From Xylona heveae TC161 (lineage: Eukaryota; Ascomycota; Xylonomycetes; Xylonales; Xylonaceae), in assembly GCF_001619985.1 (NCBI RefSeq), contig NW_017264202.1, positions 372,001 through 436,000 of the forward strand: a DNA stretch of 64,000 nt. The letters run 5' to 3'. The first letter of the stretch is position 1. Every line of letters starts with the position of its first letter. A program made the position numbers and the translations under genes. Positions 11,806-22,803 of the stretch are shown piece after piece. Below the pieces are notes generated by a model. The model did no database searches, had not been told where the DNA came from, and saw nothing but the letters and a program-made list of their open reading frames with translations.

Positions 11806-14296
11806 TCAAACGCAGCGTGTCAAATTTACCGTAGTAAGATTGACGTTGAACCACAGCGAGCGTTAAATGCTGTCCGCAAAACGATGGTCGGACAGCGCTG
11901 CCGCCACTTGCGCTCTAACGTAGTCGGGGCCTGCCGACTTTCTGGAGAGTCTCAAAGATCTGGGGCACGATAATCGTATCGCTGGCGGCGAGTTATGGTA
12001 CACACCTGCAGCAACAGTAGTGTGTGGACGGTCGAGATTGGACGTTCAGAGAGATGATCGTTGCAGGAGGGGCGAATGCTTTGGTCCAAACTCGAGTTTG
12101 GACGAGTGTTTTGGCAGGATGAGAATGGTCTGAAAGGGAATGACTTGCAGATTCAGGTGTCTACCATTGTCAACGAGTAACAGCAACAGCGTGGCTGTCC
12201 AAAGCTATCAAAAGCTATCTCCACCGCACCAATACCAATCGATACCGTGACCATCATGGTAAGCCCTGGGGGTGGGTGGCCAGCGAATGAATGTGTCGAT
12301 CGCGACCAGCCATTTCATCCATTCACGTTGTGACGGGTGGACGACGAGAACAAAGCTGGCTCAGAGCACGGACGAATCAGAAAGTCAAGGGGACATGTTG
12401 TCTGCGGAGGAGGGCGGGACGGCGGATCAAAGCGATCAGGGATGCGACCGGGATCCAGTCCTCTTGTCGTCCTTGGGACGGCACGGCCCAGCGAACATGA
12501 CAGGTCGAAACGCGCAGCGAACCTTAGCCGTAGCAGTTAAACCGAGTCGGGCATCGCATATATCAGCTGGTTAAGGCTCAAGCGGCTCTCCTTTTCTCCT
12601 TCGCGTTACCCCGTTCAGCTTGCTTGCATGACTTTAGGCCCCATATCACCAACACCATCTTTTGGTTCTTTTCCCCATTTTCTCGCTCAACGCTGAGGAA
12701 TTCTGCAACTGGACGAAACACCCTCACCATTGTAATCTCTTGTCACTGGGGATGCCAGATTCCTTTCATGTGTAGCTGTGCAGATTGCCATCTTGTTGAT
12801 CTCTTACACTTAGGGTTCGCCCAGCTGCGCTGTCATCAGGCCTCACAAAATCGATTCCAGATCAATTTGGTTAAAGGGCTTGTTGGGCATTCGTCAGGTA
12901 GTAAACAAGCTTTTTCTCATCACAAATTGCCAGAAGCAGCACCTTCCGGTCTCATCTTGGACTTTTGAGAATCGTTCGCTCGTCGAATCAACCTACTTTG
13001 CCTGCACCCCGCTTCGCAAGTGTCAACCGAGACAAGTAAGCTTCTCACTGTAAGGTGCGACATAGCGAAAGAGCTGCACAGTAGCCACGAATAGATTGAG
13101 ACCTGATGAAGTGGCCGCTTTTGTGGCCCTGTTGACCGCTCAAGCTTTTCATCTAAAAGAGATTGGAACAATATCAGTGGTAATGTGAAAGGCTGATTTG
13201 CGGGTCTAGGCCGCGTTTTGGACTTCCATGCCATGGAGCAATTATTGCCGTGATGAGTTGGCCATGCATTGCGTCTCACATTATGATAGGATTGGAGTGC
13301 TCTCTCCTCGCCGCATTGGCTTGTCCAACGAAGCGCTGTCGATTTTCTCCCGCAAGCTTGCCGCTTTTTAGCGGAGGGGTACCGCTGAACATAGACCCAC
13401 TGGTTCTTTAAAAAAATTTCAATCTAATAGCGCAGCAAATATGACTCGACTAATCCCACCAACACATGGTTGGAAACCTAAGGTAAATACCTAAATTCGG
13501 GTCAGAATCCACAAATGATGTATTATATTAGCCTCCGTTCTCTCATGCAGATGTTGTGATAGATACTTAGCATATGGATTTGGCAATGTTTGACCAAGAA
13601 CTCGACCTCAGGTTGTATTTGAGTTGAATGAGAACGTGCCCCAAGAAGATCCGGTGCTCCTACCGTCGATAGGTGTACTTGAACGTAACTCGATCGTGCA
13701 CATTCTCGAATTGCTCTTCTTCCCTAGCGGGGAATTTGATGATAGGCGGTCAGACTATTGCCTGTCGACGACGAGGACACTGAAGAATAATATCACGAAA
13801 ATTAACCTTATATATCCACAAAGACTTGTTCCACTGACCGTGATCGTTCCATTAAGGTTCAATAGAATCTACGAGAGTGATAGCAAGACATTCTCTGCCA
13901 CCTAAATCAACATTCATCTATCACTTTTATCGATCAAAATGAAGAAACCCGATATCAAATTGAAGAGCGCTATGTACCAGTAATGAAATTCAGAAAAATT
14001 CCCCTGAAATGATTAATAAATGGATCATTCAGAATCATCACCGTAGAGAAGGCTTATGAGCGTATTCGGACAACGGCAGACATTCCTGTGGCGGCTGCTT
14101 CGGCGGAACTAAAAGATCCGATCCGGCAGTCGGCATGCTCTCCACCATCACATTGCTGATGCCTACGAGCACCCTTTCAGTAATATTTTATAGCTATTTT
14201 ATGCCCCTTTTGATAATACAATGGCGATTTTCCAATCATTATCTTACTCAAACTAATCTCCTCGTCTCTGCACCATGAACCCTCGAAATATTTTGA
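11806..14296. other. Intergenic, 2.5 kb
   Basis: This lies between the 5' end of the large RasGAP-like gene (-) and the aftiphilin-like gene (+), so it is a divergent spacer. It probably contains the missing first exon and promoter of the former. Short plus-strand frames near 12.3 and 12.6 kb show no family resemblance. A small perfect hairpin (CCGCT, 4-nt loop, AGCGG) occurs near 13360. Nothing else is supported. Confidence 0.45.
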
Positions 14297-16576
14297 ATGA
14301 TGGACGACTGGGGCTCTGTCTGGGGCGAGGAACTGCCCAAACCACTCGCGGGTCTTTCAACGGCGCCAAATATAGCAGAATTCAAGAATCGTACTGCTGG
14401 AATACACGGATTTGATCCATTAAATGGTAATTCGCCGTGGACAAATGATGATGTCCCATCAGTCAATGGCCCAGACGACAAGCCGAGGAGATCACGTGTC
14501 GACATCGATGACCTTGATGCTCACATTCTCTCGGAGCAGCAAACAGTTAAAGAAGAAGAAGATGATGACTATGGAGATTTTGTATGGGGTGAAGAGCAAG
14601 GACAAGAGCATGAAGCCGATAGGGAAGCGAACGCAATCTCCTTTTCGAGGTCGTTAACCCCCAAAATATCAAAACCGAGGAGTCTGCTCAACGAAACCTC
14701 ACAAAATAACGAGAGCTATCCGGAAGAGACCGAAGAAGATTCTTCTGAATTTCCTGAGCCGAAACAAATGGTTGATACAGATGAATTGGTGACAAACTTG
14801 CCCGAGGACGTTGTGTTTGAGTCGAAAGAATCTCGAACTCCTCCGAACTCTGGCAATGACACCTACCTTGAGTCTGCATCATCGTCCATAGACGGAGGCG
14901 CAGTTGGATCAGTTGACGCTCACTTGTCAGACGTGAGAGGAGCCCAAGATTCTAATCACAATGATTCTATATTTAAGACGGAAGAAGACGATGATTTTGG
15001 AGAATTCGAGGATACAGAAGAGCCGCAAATCGCTGGATTCATTGTTGACCTACCAAAAGTAACTTCATTTGGGGACGCACAGCCTCTACAGAATGACGAC
15101 TTCAAATCGAAGCCGAGATTCTCTGTAGATCTGTCACATATTAACCAGATCTTCCCAGTGACAAGCGATGAGCAAACTCCTCTCAGCGACATTCCGGATG
15201 AAACGATCTCGAGTACATCAAATCGCAAAGTCTGGTACCGCATCACGCGTAAAGAGACCATGCGAGAAGAGAATTTTGCTGATGAGAGCAATTACGTTAA
15301 AATTAGATGGAATGACTCCAAAGTTCGAAGAGACGTCAACAAGAGAGTAGAGAAATGGATTGGCGAAGACAGGTCACTCAGGGGCTTCGGTTTCGGCTTT
15401 GGTTTACACAGCGGAGCAAGAGCGAGGAATATTTTTAAATGGTCGGAGAATTCGAAAGATGTCAGCTCTGGAATGGGAAGATCCAGGTCTCAAACAACCG
15501 CATCAGGTCCTGCTCCGCTGCTCCTTGGTTCACGACATCGCCATCACCAATCATTAGCTCCTGGCCATTTCCCTCCTCCTGAGAGCATTAAACCTCCTCA
15601 GTCTTTTCCACGGAATCTAGGGTCGTCATCAAGTAATAATACGAACCTTCGTATGGATCAGCAACCCAGATCATCTGATAATATCAACGGGCGCACGGGC
15701 GAAATGGCGGCTTCAAAAAGAGACTCTAGCACAACCCCGGATCGCCATTCCCAATCGCCATTCATACCAGAAAACTCTGGTTCTCAAATTCAATCTCCTT
15801 TACGAGCACCTGCAAACCATGGTAGAGCTACATCTGTTGGTCTCAGAAAGAGCATGCCTTTCCACTCTAAGCAAGGGCGCACTACTCAAAGTGTGGATCT
15901 TTCTGCATTGCAACCATTACGTGCTGCAACAGCTCAAGACCGAGCTCCAAGCCCACTTTTAGAGTCTACTTTGGGCCGCCCGTCGCTAGGAAGATTGCCT
16001 CCACCGTCGAGGCCAAGTATACCACATCTTACTTCCCAGAACCTTGTCACGAAGACGCAAGACAGCCCCGTGTACCACTCAGAGATATCCTCGGTTCTGC
16101 CAAACGAGCAAATTCGTCACCTAAGAGGCCCTTCAATACAACTGTTAACATCGCTAGAAGACAAATTTCAAGGACTGCCACGAGAGACATCAACCGCTGG
16201 TCGGCCATCTTCAGACTTGGCAGAGTTAGTAGAATCGCCGATCACTGCGACGACGGAACAGAGCAACTCTTCTCACATATCACCTCCGAATTCTCCAATG
16301 ACTTCTCTGCCATCTACGTCATCCCCTGTCAGTTTTGTTGAGACCGGATCCAACGGTAATATGAAACCGGTTCCACACAATCTTGTTCTATCAAGAGGGC
16401 CAGACGGCAAATCCAAAAAAGCCCTAAGCCCTATCGGACAGACTGCTGAACATCCAAGATCTTCATTTTCAACAGAAAACAGAGCCACGGAGAAGACAAG
16501 AAGGGACGAAGAAGAGGATCGAATAGTACGAAGCATAATTGCAGGTCTCCCGGACTTGTCTTACATGCTCAAGTAA
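14297..16576 (+). CDS. Acidic disordered protein, possibly an aftiphilin/Laa2-like AP-1 accessory factor
   Basis: A single exon encodes 759 residues and starts with two adjacent ATG codons. The N-terminal ~270 residues are strongly acidic and repeat short Trp/Phe motifs: DDWGSVWGEE at 3-12, DDYGDFVWGEE near 90-100 and DDDFGEFED near 230-240. Such [DE]FG-type motifs are used by clathrin-adaptor accessory proteins to bind AP-1/GGA ear domains. A central conserved-looking block (WYRITRKETMREE, then VKIRWNDSKVRRDV, then GFGFGFG) at about 315-385 is the only part that looks folded. The remainder is Ser/Pro-rich, and the protein ends with a helical DRIVRSIIAGLPDLSYML. The trafficking role is inferred from these motifs alone. 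The gene model itself is firm. Confidence 0.6.
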   Translation: MMDDWGSVWGEELPKPLAGLSTAPNIAEFKNRTAGIHGFDPLNGNSPWTNDDVPSVNGPDDKPRRSRVDIDDLDAHILSEQQTVKEEEDDDYGDFVWGEEQGQEHEADREANAISFSRSLTPKISKPRSLLNETSQNNESYPEETEEDSSEFPEPKQMVDTDELVTNLPEDVVFESKESRTPPNSGNDTYLESASSSIDGGAVGSVDAHLSDVRGAQDSNHNDSIFKTEEDDDFGEFEDTEEPQIAGFIVDLPKVTSFGDAQPLQNDDFKSKPRFSVDLSHINQIFPVTSDEQTPLSDIPDETISSTSNRKVWYRITRKETMREENFADESNYVKIRWNDSKVRRDVNKRVEKWIGEDRSLRGFGFGFGLHSGARARNIFKWSENSKDVSSGMGRSRSQTTASGPAPLLLGSRHRHHQSLAPGHFPPPESIKPPQSFPRNLGSSSSNNTNLRMDQQPRSSDNINGRTGEMAASKRDSSTTPDRHSQSPFIPENSGSQIQSPLRAPANHGRATSVGLRKSMPFHSKQGRTTQSVDLSALQPLRAATAQDRAPSPLLESTLGRPSLGRLPPPSRPSIPHLTSQNLVTKTQDSPVYHSEISSVLPNEQIRHLRGPSIQLLTSLEDKFQGLPRETSTAGRPSSDLAELVESPITATTEQSNSSHISPPNSPMTSLPSTSSPVSFVETGSNGNMKPVPHNLVLSRGPDGKSKKALSPIGQTAEHPRSSFSTENRATEKTRRDEEEDRIVRSIIAGLPDLSYMLK

Positions 16577-16841
16577 ATAGCGCACCATGTACCGGACAGC
16601 ACATAACGAACGCATTTGAAGGTGTTTTGAGGCATTCAATTTGGTCACTTTGGTCCAGCCTTTTTTATTTTATTTTATTCAAGATGCGGCTGATTCATTC
16701 ATTATATACATTGTTACAAATATTCCCAATGTACATTATACACCAATCACGCCATGCAGCATAAAAGACCTATCAGCGTCCCTGCTTCCCTAGTCCAATC
16801 CACTGCAGCATCCGTGAGTCTATGGTACCACGCACATCCAT

Positions 16842-17765
16842 CTAAGCACCTACAGTCTTCTGGAAGAAGTCTGCGAACTTAGGAAGAGCCTCCGATGCGT
16901 CATCGTACAGATCGACATGTGTCTTTCCGTCAACGATGTACAACTCTTTGGGCTCCTTGGCACGCTCAATTGCCAATTCGCTGAAATACTTTGACTCTGC
17001 CAAGCTTCCGACGATCATAAGGAGGGGACGAGGCGAGATCAGGTCATTAAACGTATACGCGGAGAAGTTGGCAAGGAGATCAACGCTGCGAGCCAGCATC
17101 CTATTAGGAGCGCGGGGATGCTGACCCCTTGGGGTTCGATAGTATTCACTGCCTTCTCTGAAGAGAGTCGGCGTTCCATCAGGAATGGTATTCGGGTCAT
17201 CCGAAACAAGGGGGCCATGCACTGGTGCTTCTCCCTTTGCTTCTGCCGTTCGGAGCCTGCCCGCCGCCGTGAGAGTACCGACAAGATTCTCCTTCGACAC
17301 AACGCCAGCAGTGTTTTGCAGTCCTTCGCGGACCAAGGCGCCAAAGTCAACAGCACTCAATGTCGCAACCGCCTTGATACGCTGGTCCGTCTGTGCCGCG
17401 AATGGGACATATGCTCCTGATGCGCAAATGCCCAAGGCTCCGATCCGCTCGGGATCCACATCATCCCGAGTTGTCAGGTACGTCACGGCAGATCGTACAT
17501 CCTCTGCGCGTTGCTGTGGGTTCTCAAGCCCACGTGGCTCTCCCTCGCTTTCGCCCTGGAATGCAGCATCAAAAGCGAGAGTGATGAAGCCTTTCTCCGA
17601 GAGAAGTCTTGCATAAAGACCGGCCGTTTGCTCCTTGACGCCGCCACCGGGATGGCTTACGACAATCGCTGCGCGCTTCTGATCAGGCGCGCCCGGGGGA
17701 GGAAAGTAAAGGTCGCCGACGACCTTAATTCCATTGCTGGGGAAATTGACCTTGACAGGAGACAT
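16842..17765 (-). CDS. Alpha/beta hydrolase with cysteine nucleophile elbow (dienelactone hydrolase-like)
   Basis: A single exon encodes 307 residues from the ATG at 17765. An in-frame ATG 23 codons further upstream (17834) would add a basic extension. I prefer the shorter form because it starts directly at the conserved first strand (KVNFPSNGIKVVGDLYFP). Core features are HPGGG at 38-42 (oxyanion region), GICASG at 112-117 (nucleophile elbow with Cys114 instead of Ser) and DGKTHVDLYD at 279-288 with His283 as the likely catalytic base. This layout matches fungal homologues of bacterial DltD-type/dienelactone hydrolases of unknown substrate. It has no signal peptide or membrane segment and is likely cytosolic. 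It is convergent with the upstream plus-strand gene (265 bp between stops). Confidence 0.85.
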   Translation of the reverse strand: MSPVKVNFPSNGIKVVGDLYFPPPGAPDQKRAAIVVSHPGGGVKEQTAGLYARLLSEKGFITLAFDAAFQGESEGEPRGLENPQQRAEDVRSAVTYLTTRDDVDPERIGALGICASGAYVPFAAQTDQRIKAVATLSAVDFGALVREGLQNTAGVVSKENLVGTLTAAGRLRTAEAKGEAPVHGPLVSDDPNTIPDGTPTLFREGSEYYRTPRGQHPRAPNRMLARSVDLLANFSAYTFNDLISPRPLLMIVGSLAESKYFSELAIERAKEPKELYIVDGKTHVDLYDDASEALPKFADFFQKTVGA

Positions 17766-17834
17766 GGTTGCTAGGAGGCGATGTTCCGACGAGATAGGCG
17801 GTCTATTTCTGAGAGATTTTTGGTCGAACTTCAA

Positions 17835-19438
17835 AAGAGAAGATTATGGGCAAGTGTATTGCAATTATGGTAGAGAGATGATATTTGCTTGATGATCAGA
17901 TGGATTCAATTAAAAGGGTTTCTAGCTACTCTTATATCACGCGTCAGGGGCAATTATTCATGTTTTTTTGGACCCTATTGCGGCACGCGGCTTCCAATGA
18001 AAAAAGTGTGCTCATTTATCGTATCACCGGTAGCCCCGCAGCAATCCAAGGGTTCAGGAGGGTTCGTCAGCCTCACCTGCTACTACGGGTTGAAGCACCG
18101 ATCTACGTTACTATGAAAGATCGAAGCTGGAAGGTTTTGGCAGTAATCTAGAAAAGGCTGGATTTACATCCCAAGTAGTTTAGCTCCGGCCGAGCTAACG
18201 GTAAACAGAAGTAGCGTTCAAACCTTATGCAAGTCGATGACAGAAATGACGATCTACTTACCATTTTGGGCCTTAGCGACCAAATCTTAAATCCAGATTC
18301 GGAGATAAAATTCACGGCTTACTCGAGATTAGATGCGGCCCGGCGGCCGCACCCGCACGTTGTAAATTCACCGCGCGCACGAAACATTTCATTATCACCA
18401 TTCTCCGTCACTGAAGCACGCCTGCGAGCAAAATACCATCGCAGTGGTTCATTTTGCCAGTTGTCAGCTATCACTGAAGATTTTAATGTATCAGAAGCAC
18501 ATTCTGGTTTAAAACGAGTCTTGTATAAATGGAAAGTTATTGTTTTGTTTTATGTTAATCTTCTAGTTTTTCGCTGTCCGTTTGTTCTTTCTTTCCTTCT
18601 TCCAATTGATGTTCTTATAGTTCACTGCAATGTGCAGATACTGTTTGGTCTGTGCATCAGAATCTACACTCGTGGAAAAACACGCAGCTAATTTTTGATA
18701 CACAGCATATTTTGCACACCTGCCGACTGCACAACATGTCAATGGTGTATACATTCTCTCACTTGAACTCCTCAATGCAAAACTTTACAGAAATACTTAG
18801 TCACATTGCATTGTACTGCTGTTCAATCTCCTCAGGGCTCACGTCACAACTCTGATGCCGGTTGAATGCATGAACAGTGACCATGCAACAGAGCAAGAGG
18901 TCTACCGTCTCCGGCAATCCAGTCATATCATAAACAGCCAGCTAGTCCCAGGCACCAGCTACTTGACTTCTGCGACTGATTGCTCTCTCAACTATATCTT
19001 CTTCGCTCACTCTGAAGTCTGCTGAGAACCCAATGGTATTCACTCTGTTGCTGGCGGCCATGGCCCGTAGCCCAGGGAAACCCACAGTCCTCACCTCTCT
19101 GGAGACCGCAGTCTGGAACCATCTCCGACTCTGCTCCAGAATCTCAACATCAACAACACCGGCTTTCATCAGCCATCCATCACCACTACGCTTTTTACGA
19201 TCTTTCTTCTCTTTGAAACAATCTTAAGCCAGCCTTAGCATTTCTTCCACATATCCTACGAGGCTCGGCATCAAAGTCTCAACTTCATACTATCATACAT
19301 CGGCTTCTCACAAGTCGAGATCCCACGAGTCTCAAGCCTCAAGTCACAAGTCTCGAGCTCTCATCCAGTCAAGCTCTACTCACGGTCTACCCTCAGCTGC
19401 ATCTCTCTAGTGCAAATTGCAAATTGCAAATTGCAGCA
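17835..19438. other. Intergenic, 1.6 kb
   Basis: This divergent spacer lies between the hydrolase (-) and the first small-family gene (+). No convincing open frame is present. Just upstream of the 19439 start there is a short tandem AAATTGC repeat and pyrimidine-rich leader sequence. Confidence 0.5.
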
Positions 19439-20257
19439 ATGCCCAACCCACCACCTCCTCCGCTCATCTACACTGTCCTCCGCGGCGGACGATACCACCC
19501 TCCGCCTCCGCCTCACGCTCCCTTTCCTCCTCTCTCTAACACTGTCGGCCATGCTGGCATCAATGGCGACCAACCCACCTATTCCAGAACCAAAAGCATG
19601 CTCAGCCACGCTCTGTCCACCGGCAAATCCGTCATCGAAATCGAAGCCAACCAAGTCGTCTTCTTGCCCTGGGCCTCGCTCAGCGCCGACCGTCTCATCG
19701 GGGGCAGCAACTTATTCGGCGAAACTCTCTTCATCATCACGGGTGTCGAGGGCGCCATCGTTGCAATCTTGCCTTCGCCCGTGGACCACGACTTGGCATT
19801 CGCGAACCCGGCGTGCTCCTCGGCGCGGATCCGCGAGATGACCGATCAAGTTATTCAGCTTTTCTATCAGCACTTTGACATCGGGTACGAGAACATTGAA
19901 GAGGATCGCAAAGTCACTACGGTGGCGGTAGTCGTTCCGAAAATGTATGATTCGTTGTGGGCCCCGGGACAGATGTATTTCCTTGACAGGCTGATTTCGA
20001 TGATCGGTCTGAGGCCGATGATTTGGGGGTATGATTTGGAGAATCCGAATCGAGGTACTTCACGTCGGCGGAATGGGCACGGTGATGGAGACGACGAAGA
20101 GTACGGATATGGTAATCCGGGAAGGTTCACGTTTTTGATACGTGGAAATGCGCCGGAGAATGGAGTCAAGAGCGAGATCTACGTGGAGGACTACCTGGTG
20201 GAGCCGATTCCGGGGGTGACTGTCGGACTGTATCTCGAGTTGCCGCTGACTGGGTAG
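19439..20257 (+). CDS. Member 1 of a small CheD-like protein family, lacking the putative catalytic residues
   Basis: A single exon encodes 272 residues, starting at the first true ATG (19439). The N-terminus is unique and Pro-rich (poly-Pro at 4-8 and 21-25). From about residue 64 the protein aligns with the products at 22804 and 25759: GGSNLFGETLFIITG (88-102), AIVAILPSP (107-115), a helix with MTDQVIQLFYQHF, then PGQMYFLDRLISMIGLRP and a final GRFTFLIRG...EIYVEDYLVE. The alignment around the motif needs no gaps. Glu95 stands where the relatives have Cys, Ile110 where they have His, and Gly89 where they have Thr. It also carries a charged insertion (about 203-222, RRRNGHGDGDDEEYGYG). It is probably a non-catalytic paralogue. 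The function of the family is unknown to me. Confidence 0.75.
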   Translation: MPNPPPPPLIYTVLRGGRYHPPPPPHAPFPPLSNTVGHAGINGDQPTYSRTKSMLSHALSTGKSVIEIEANQVVFLPWASLSADRLIGGSNLFGETLFIITGVEGAIVAILPSPVDHDLAFANPACSSARIREMTDQVIQLFYQHFDIGYENIEEDRKVTTVAVVVPKMYDSLWAPGQMYFLDRLISMIGLRPMIWGYDLENPNRGTSRRRNGHGDGDDEEYGYGNPGRFTFLIRGNAPENGVKSEIYVEDYLVEPIPGVTVGLYLELPLTG

Positions 20258-20858
20258 TTGTCGGCCAGGAGGCGCAGTATTTGTCTGTGAGGCTGGTGTA
20301 TTTAAAGGCCCGGCAGGGAAGCAGGACTTTCAAGGCTTGAGCGGATGAGGGTATGGTTGTCGAAGGCGCTCTGGGACGTTGCGCTTTTCATGTCTCCAAG
20401 ACTGGTATTATGGATATTACCAGATCATGTTTTTCTTTTCTTCTTTTATAGGTGTGAAAGGATAAGGGTCTCGTCAATGTAACATTCTCCTCTCTGCCTG
20501 ACATTCGAGCTGGTTATGTGATGTAGAGACCAATGGAAAAAACAAAGTGATACAGAGCAATGAAGGAAATGGTTGTCCACTGATTTGGCTTCAAGGTATG
20601 GGAAATGGAACTGCCAATTCTAGTCCAGCCGTATAAGATATAGTTATCCATCCCGCGCACAATTTTCTACTGCTTTATATTTGTAATGCAGTGTTTCATC
20701 TTTTCCTATTGCATATCCTGTATAGAAAAGCGTGCGTAATAAACACTGGAAAACGCATCAAAGGCCCAAGAAGAAACAAGTGTGATGAACACTACAAGAT
20801 TGACCCAATAAAAACCCCGATCGCGGGGTTGAGCAGGCTGCAGAGCACAAAGTCCGAT
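20258..20858. other. Convergent 3' spacer, 0.6 kb
   Basis: This holds the 3' regions of the family-member-1 gene (+) and the first ankyrin gene (-). No coding signal was seen. Confidence 0.5.
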
Positions 20859-22229
20859 TCAATCATCATCATTATCATCATCGTCATAATTATCATCTCC
20901 TTCTTCCCGAATTTCAACATAAGGCTCGTGTTCCTGCTGGGGACCAGAATTGCCTTCTGGCTGAGAGCTTGAGTTTCCACCATTTCCTTCGGGAGCTGTT
21001 GAACTGGCACCTTCATCATCGATCGTACTCAAACTATGGACAAGCTCTGGCGTCGAAGTACTTAATAGCTCCGCTATTTTTGCATATCCCAATGCCTTGG
21101 CAGCGTCAGAGGCATGAGTACCATTCAAACTCTTGATATCAGGATCTGCGCCGCGTTCAAGCAAATGTCTTACTGCAGCGATATTGCCTAGGCAGGCCGC
21201 AAGGTAGAGTGGCGTTGCATGACTGGCGCCCTCAAGACTTGCGTGCATACTGGAAGTTGTCTCGTCAAGCCTATAGTTGATATTGGCTCCCCATGCAAGC
21301 AGATAATCTATGAGATGCAAGCAGTCGCTCTCGGTCCGTAAAAAGGTATGGGGTAGTGCGAGTTGCGCAAGTTCTGGGATCCCTTCCACTGACCCATACA
21401 GCCCGCGATACATAACATTGTGCAATAAATGGCCCTTGCGGATATCAGCGTAGCCTCTCTCGAAACATACGTGTACCATGCTCGGCACTGCCCAGTGCAC
21501 AACTGCAGATAATGGCGTGTAGTCGATATCTTCTTGCACTCTGTTGTTTATCGAAGCGCCGCTGTATAAGAGCCACCTGAAAAGCATCTCGTCTCCCAGT
21601 GCAAGACTGCAGTCCGGTGTTAATACTTGTTTTTNNNNNNNNNNNNNNNNNNNNNNNNNNNNNNNNNNNNNNNNCGGGATGACATTTGTGATGAAATGTG
21701 GTCGAATATAATCACATATCTATGGGACCTCAATGACAAGAGTCTAGAGGAGACTTATAGATATTGAGAGTGGGGTTTTGAGGAAAGTAGAATTGGAGGG
21801 AAAGACTTACCTGATCGGCGGAGAAGTTACAAAGCCAAAGTCTAAAGATGCATTCATGTCCCACCCATGTCTCCGAATCAACTTGAGAATGTCAAACGAT
21901 CTGCTTCTCATGGCTGCAATGATATGATCCGGTGTTATCCGCGGTTTGAACGGCCCTTGATCGAATAGGAATTCGGAAATGTGAAAGTTATATCGTTCAA
22001 TTGCATGCATAAACGCTTCGCTGAAGTACTTCGATGTTTCTTCGATAGTTATACTTGTATGTGGAAACTCCAGGATAGGGATGAGAAATTCGCGCATATT
22101 TGTAAGACTCCCTTGATAGCTAGCTATGACAAAGCCTTCTAGCATCATTCGAATACCATCAGGCAGTCTGCGATGATTCATGATTTGAAAAGCGTTCGGC
22201 CCTGAAGGTATAACACGCCCGGGATCCAT
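20859..22229 (-). CDS. Ankyrin-repeat protein 1 with acidic tail (paralogue of the gene at 23614-25043)
   Basis: Two exons (21811-22229 and 20859-21606) give 388 residues. The intron has AG/GTAAGT and CTGCAG borders and contains a 40-bp assembly gap. Ankyrin-type helix pairs are recognisable: LALGDEMLFRWLLYSGASIN (141-160), ESDCLHLIDYLLAWGANIN near 232-250, and the canonical ATPLYLAACLGN (270-281) with AVRHLLERGADPD. The N-terminal 130 residues are helical and diverged. The C-terminus is low complexity (Gly/Ser/Gln) and ends in an Asp/Asn-rich acidic tail, encoded by an ATC/ATT-rich microsatellite. Exon structure and intron phase match the second ankyrin gene, so the two are tandem duplicates. 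It is head to head with the small-family gene at 22804 across about 570 bp, which suggests shared control. The binding partner is unknown. Confidence 0.85.
21635..21674. other. Assembly gap (40 N) inside the intron of ankyrin gene 1
   Basis: Forty N characters lie inside the intron (21607-21810). Both splice sites are intact and outside the gap, so the coding model does not depend on the missing bases. The true intron length is unknown. Confidence 0.99.
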
Positions 22230-22803
22230 GGCCTCAGCAATTTCTAAGGGAAGTAAGTAAAGTTTTCAGGGAATAGTTCAGGATCCGGATAAGTATTTAC
22301 ATTGATTGCCAGCCTATGATCCATGCTGATGAAAAGCATCTTTGAAAGTAGAAAAGACATATCTTTCCCTCAAAAAGATAAAAAATGGGAAAGAGCGACA
22401 CTGCCGTGAGATCTTTGTTGTTTTTGGCAGTCCCGTAGAAGTATGCTTGATAGGAATCCAGTTTCGCCGGAAACAGTTCAGTTGTTGCGTTAAGAACTGG
22501 TCGCACCGTTGGTCCCTCCTCAATCCAATGCGTTCCTGCCTGATATATTCAGCGGTGACTGCCCAACAAACCATCAATGACATCCATATACCAACAGGTT
22601 TATTCTCCTGTTTTCTCTCCACAGTATCCACGCCACATTTATTGAATCTTCTCAATCTGCGGAGTCTTCTTTCAAGAGCGTAAGCCAATTCTAGTGATAA
22701 GCCGCGAACCTTTGGATTAGATTGACTCTTATAACTTCATTTTTTTAGGTAAAATCTCTCGACACAAAGTCGATTCGAGGTCAAAATATAAGGACTGGCA
22801 GAA
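22230..22803. promoter_or_regulatory. Shared divergent spacer of ankyrin gene 1 (-) and small-family gene 2 (+)
   Basis: The 574 bp between the two start codons have no other gene. This is long enough for two promoters, but the equivalent arrangement at 25044-25758 makes co-regulation a reasonable inference. No specific binding motif was identified. Confidence 0.45.

Noticed and set aside
12272-13280. Several 60-120 codon frames between the RasGAP-like gene and the aftiphilin-like gene
   Set aside because: They overlap one another in different frames, have no recognisable motif and no supporting splice pattern.
16842-17834. Start of the alpha/beta hydrolase at 17834
   Set aside because: The extra 23 residues are basic and low in conservation signals; the ATG at 17765 leads straight into the first core strand. 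The longer form is not excluded.
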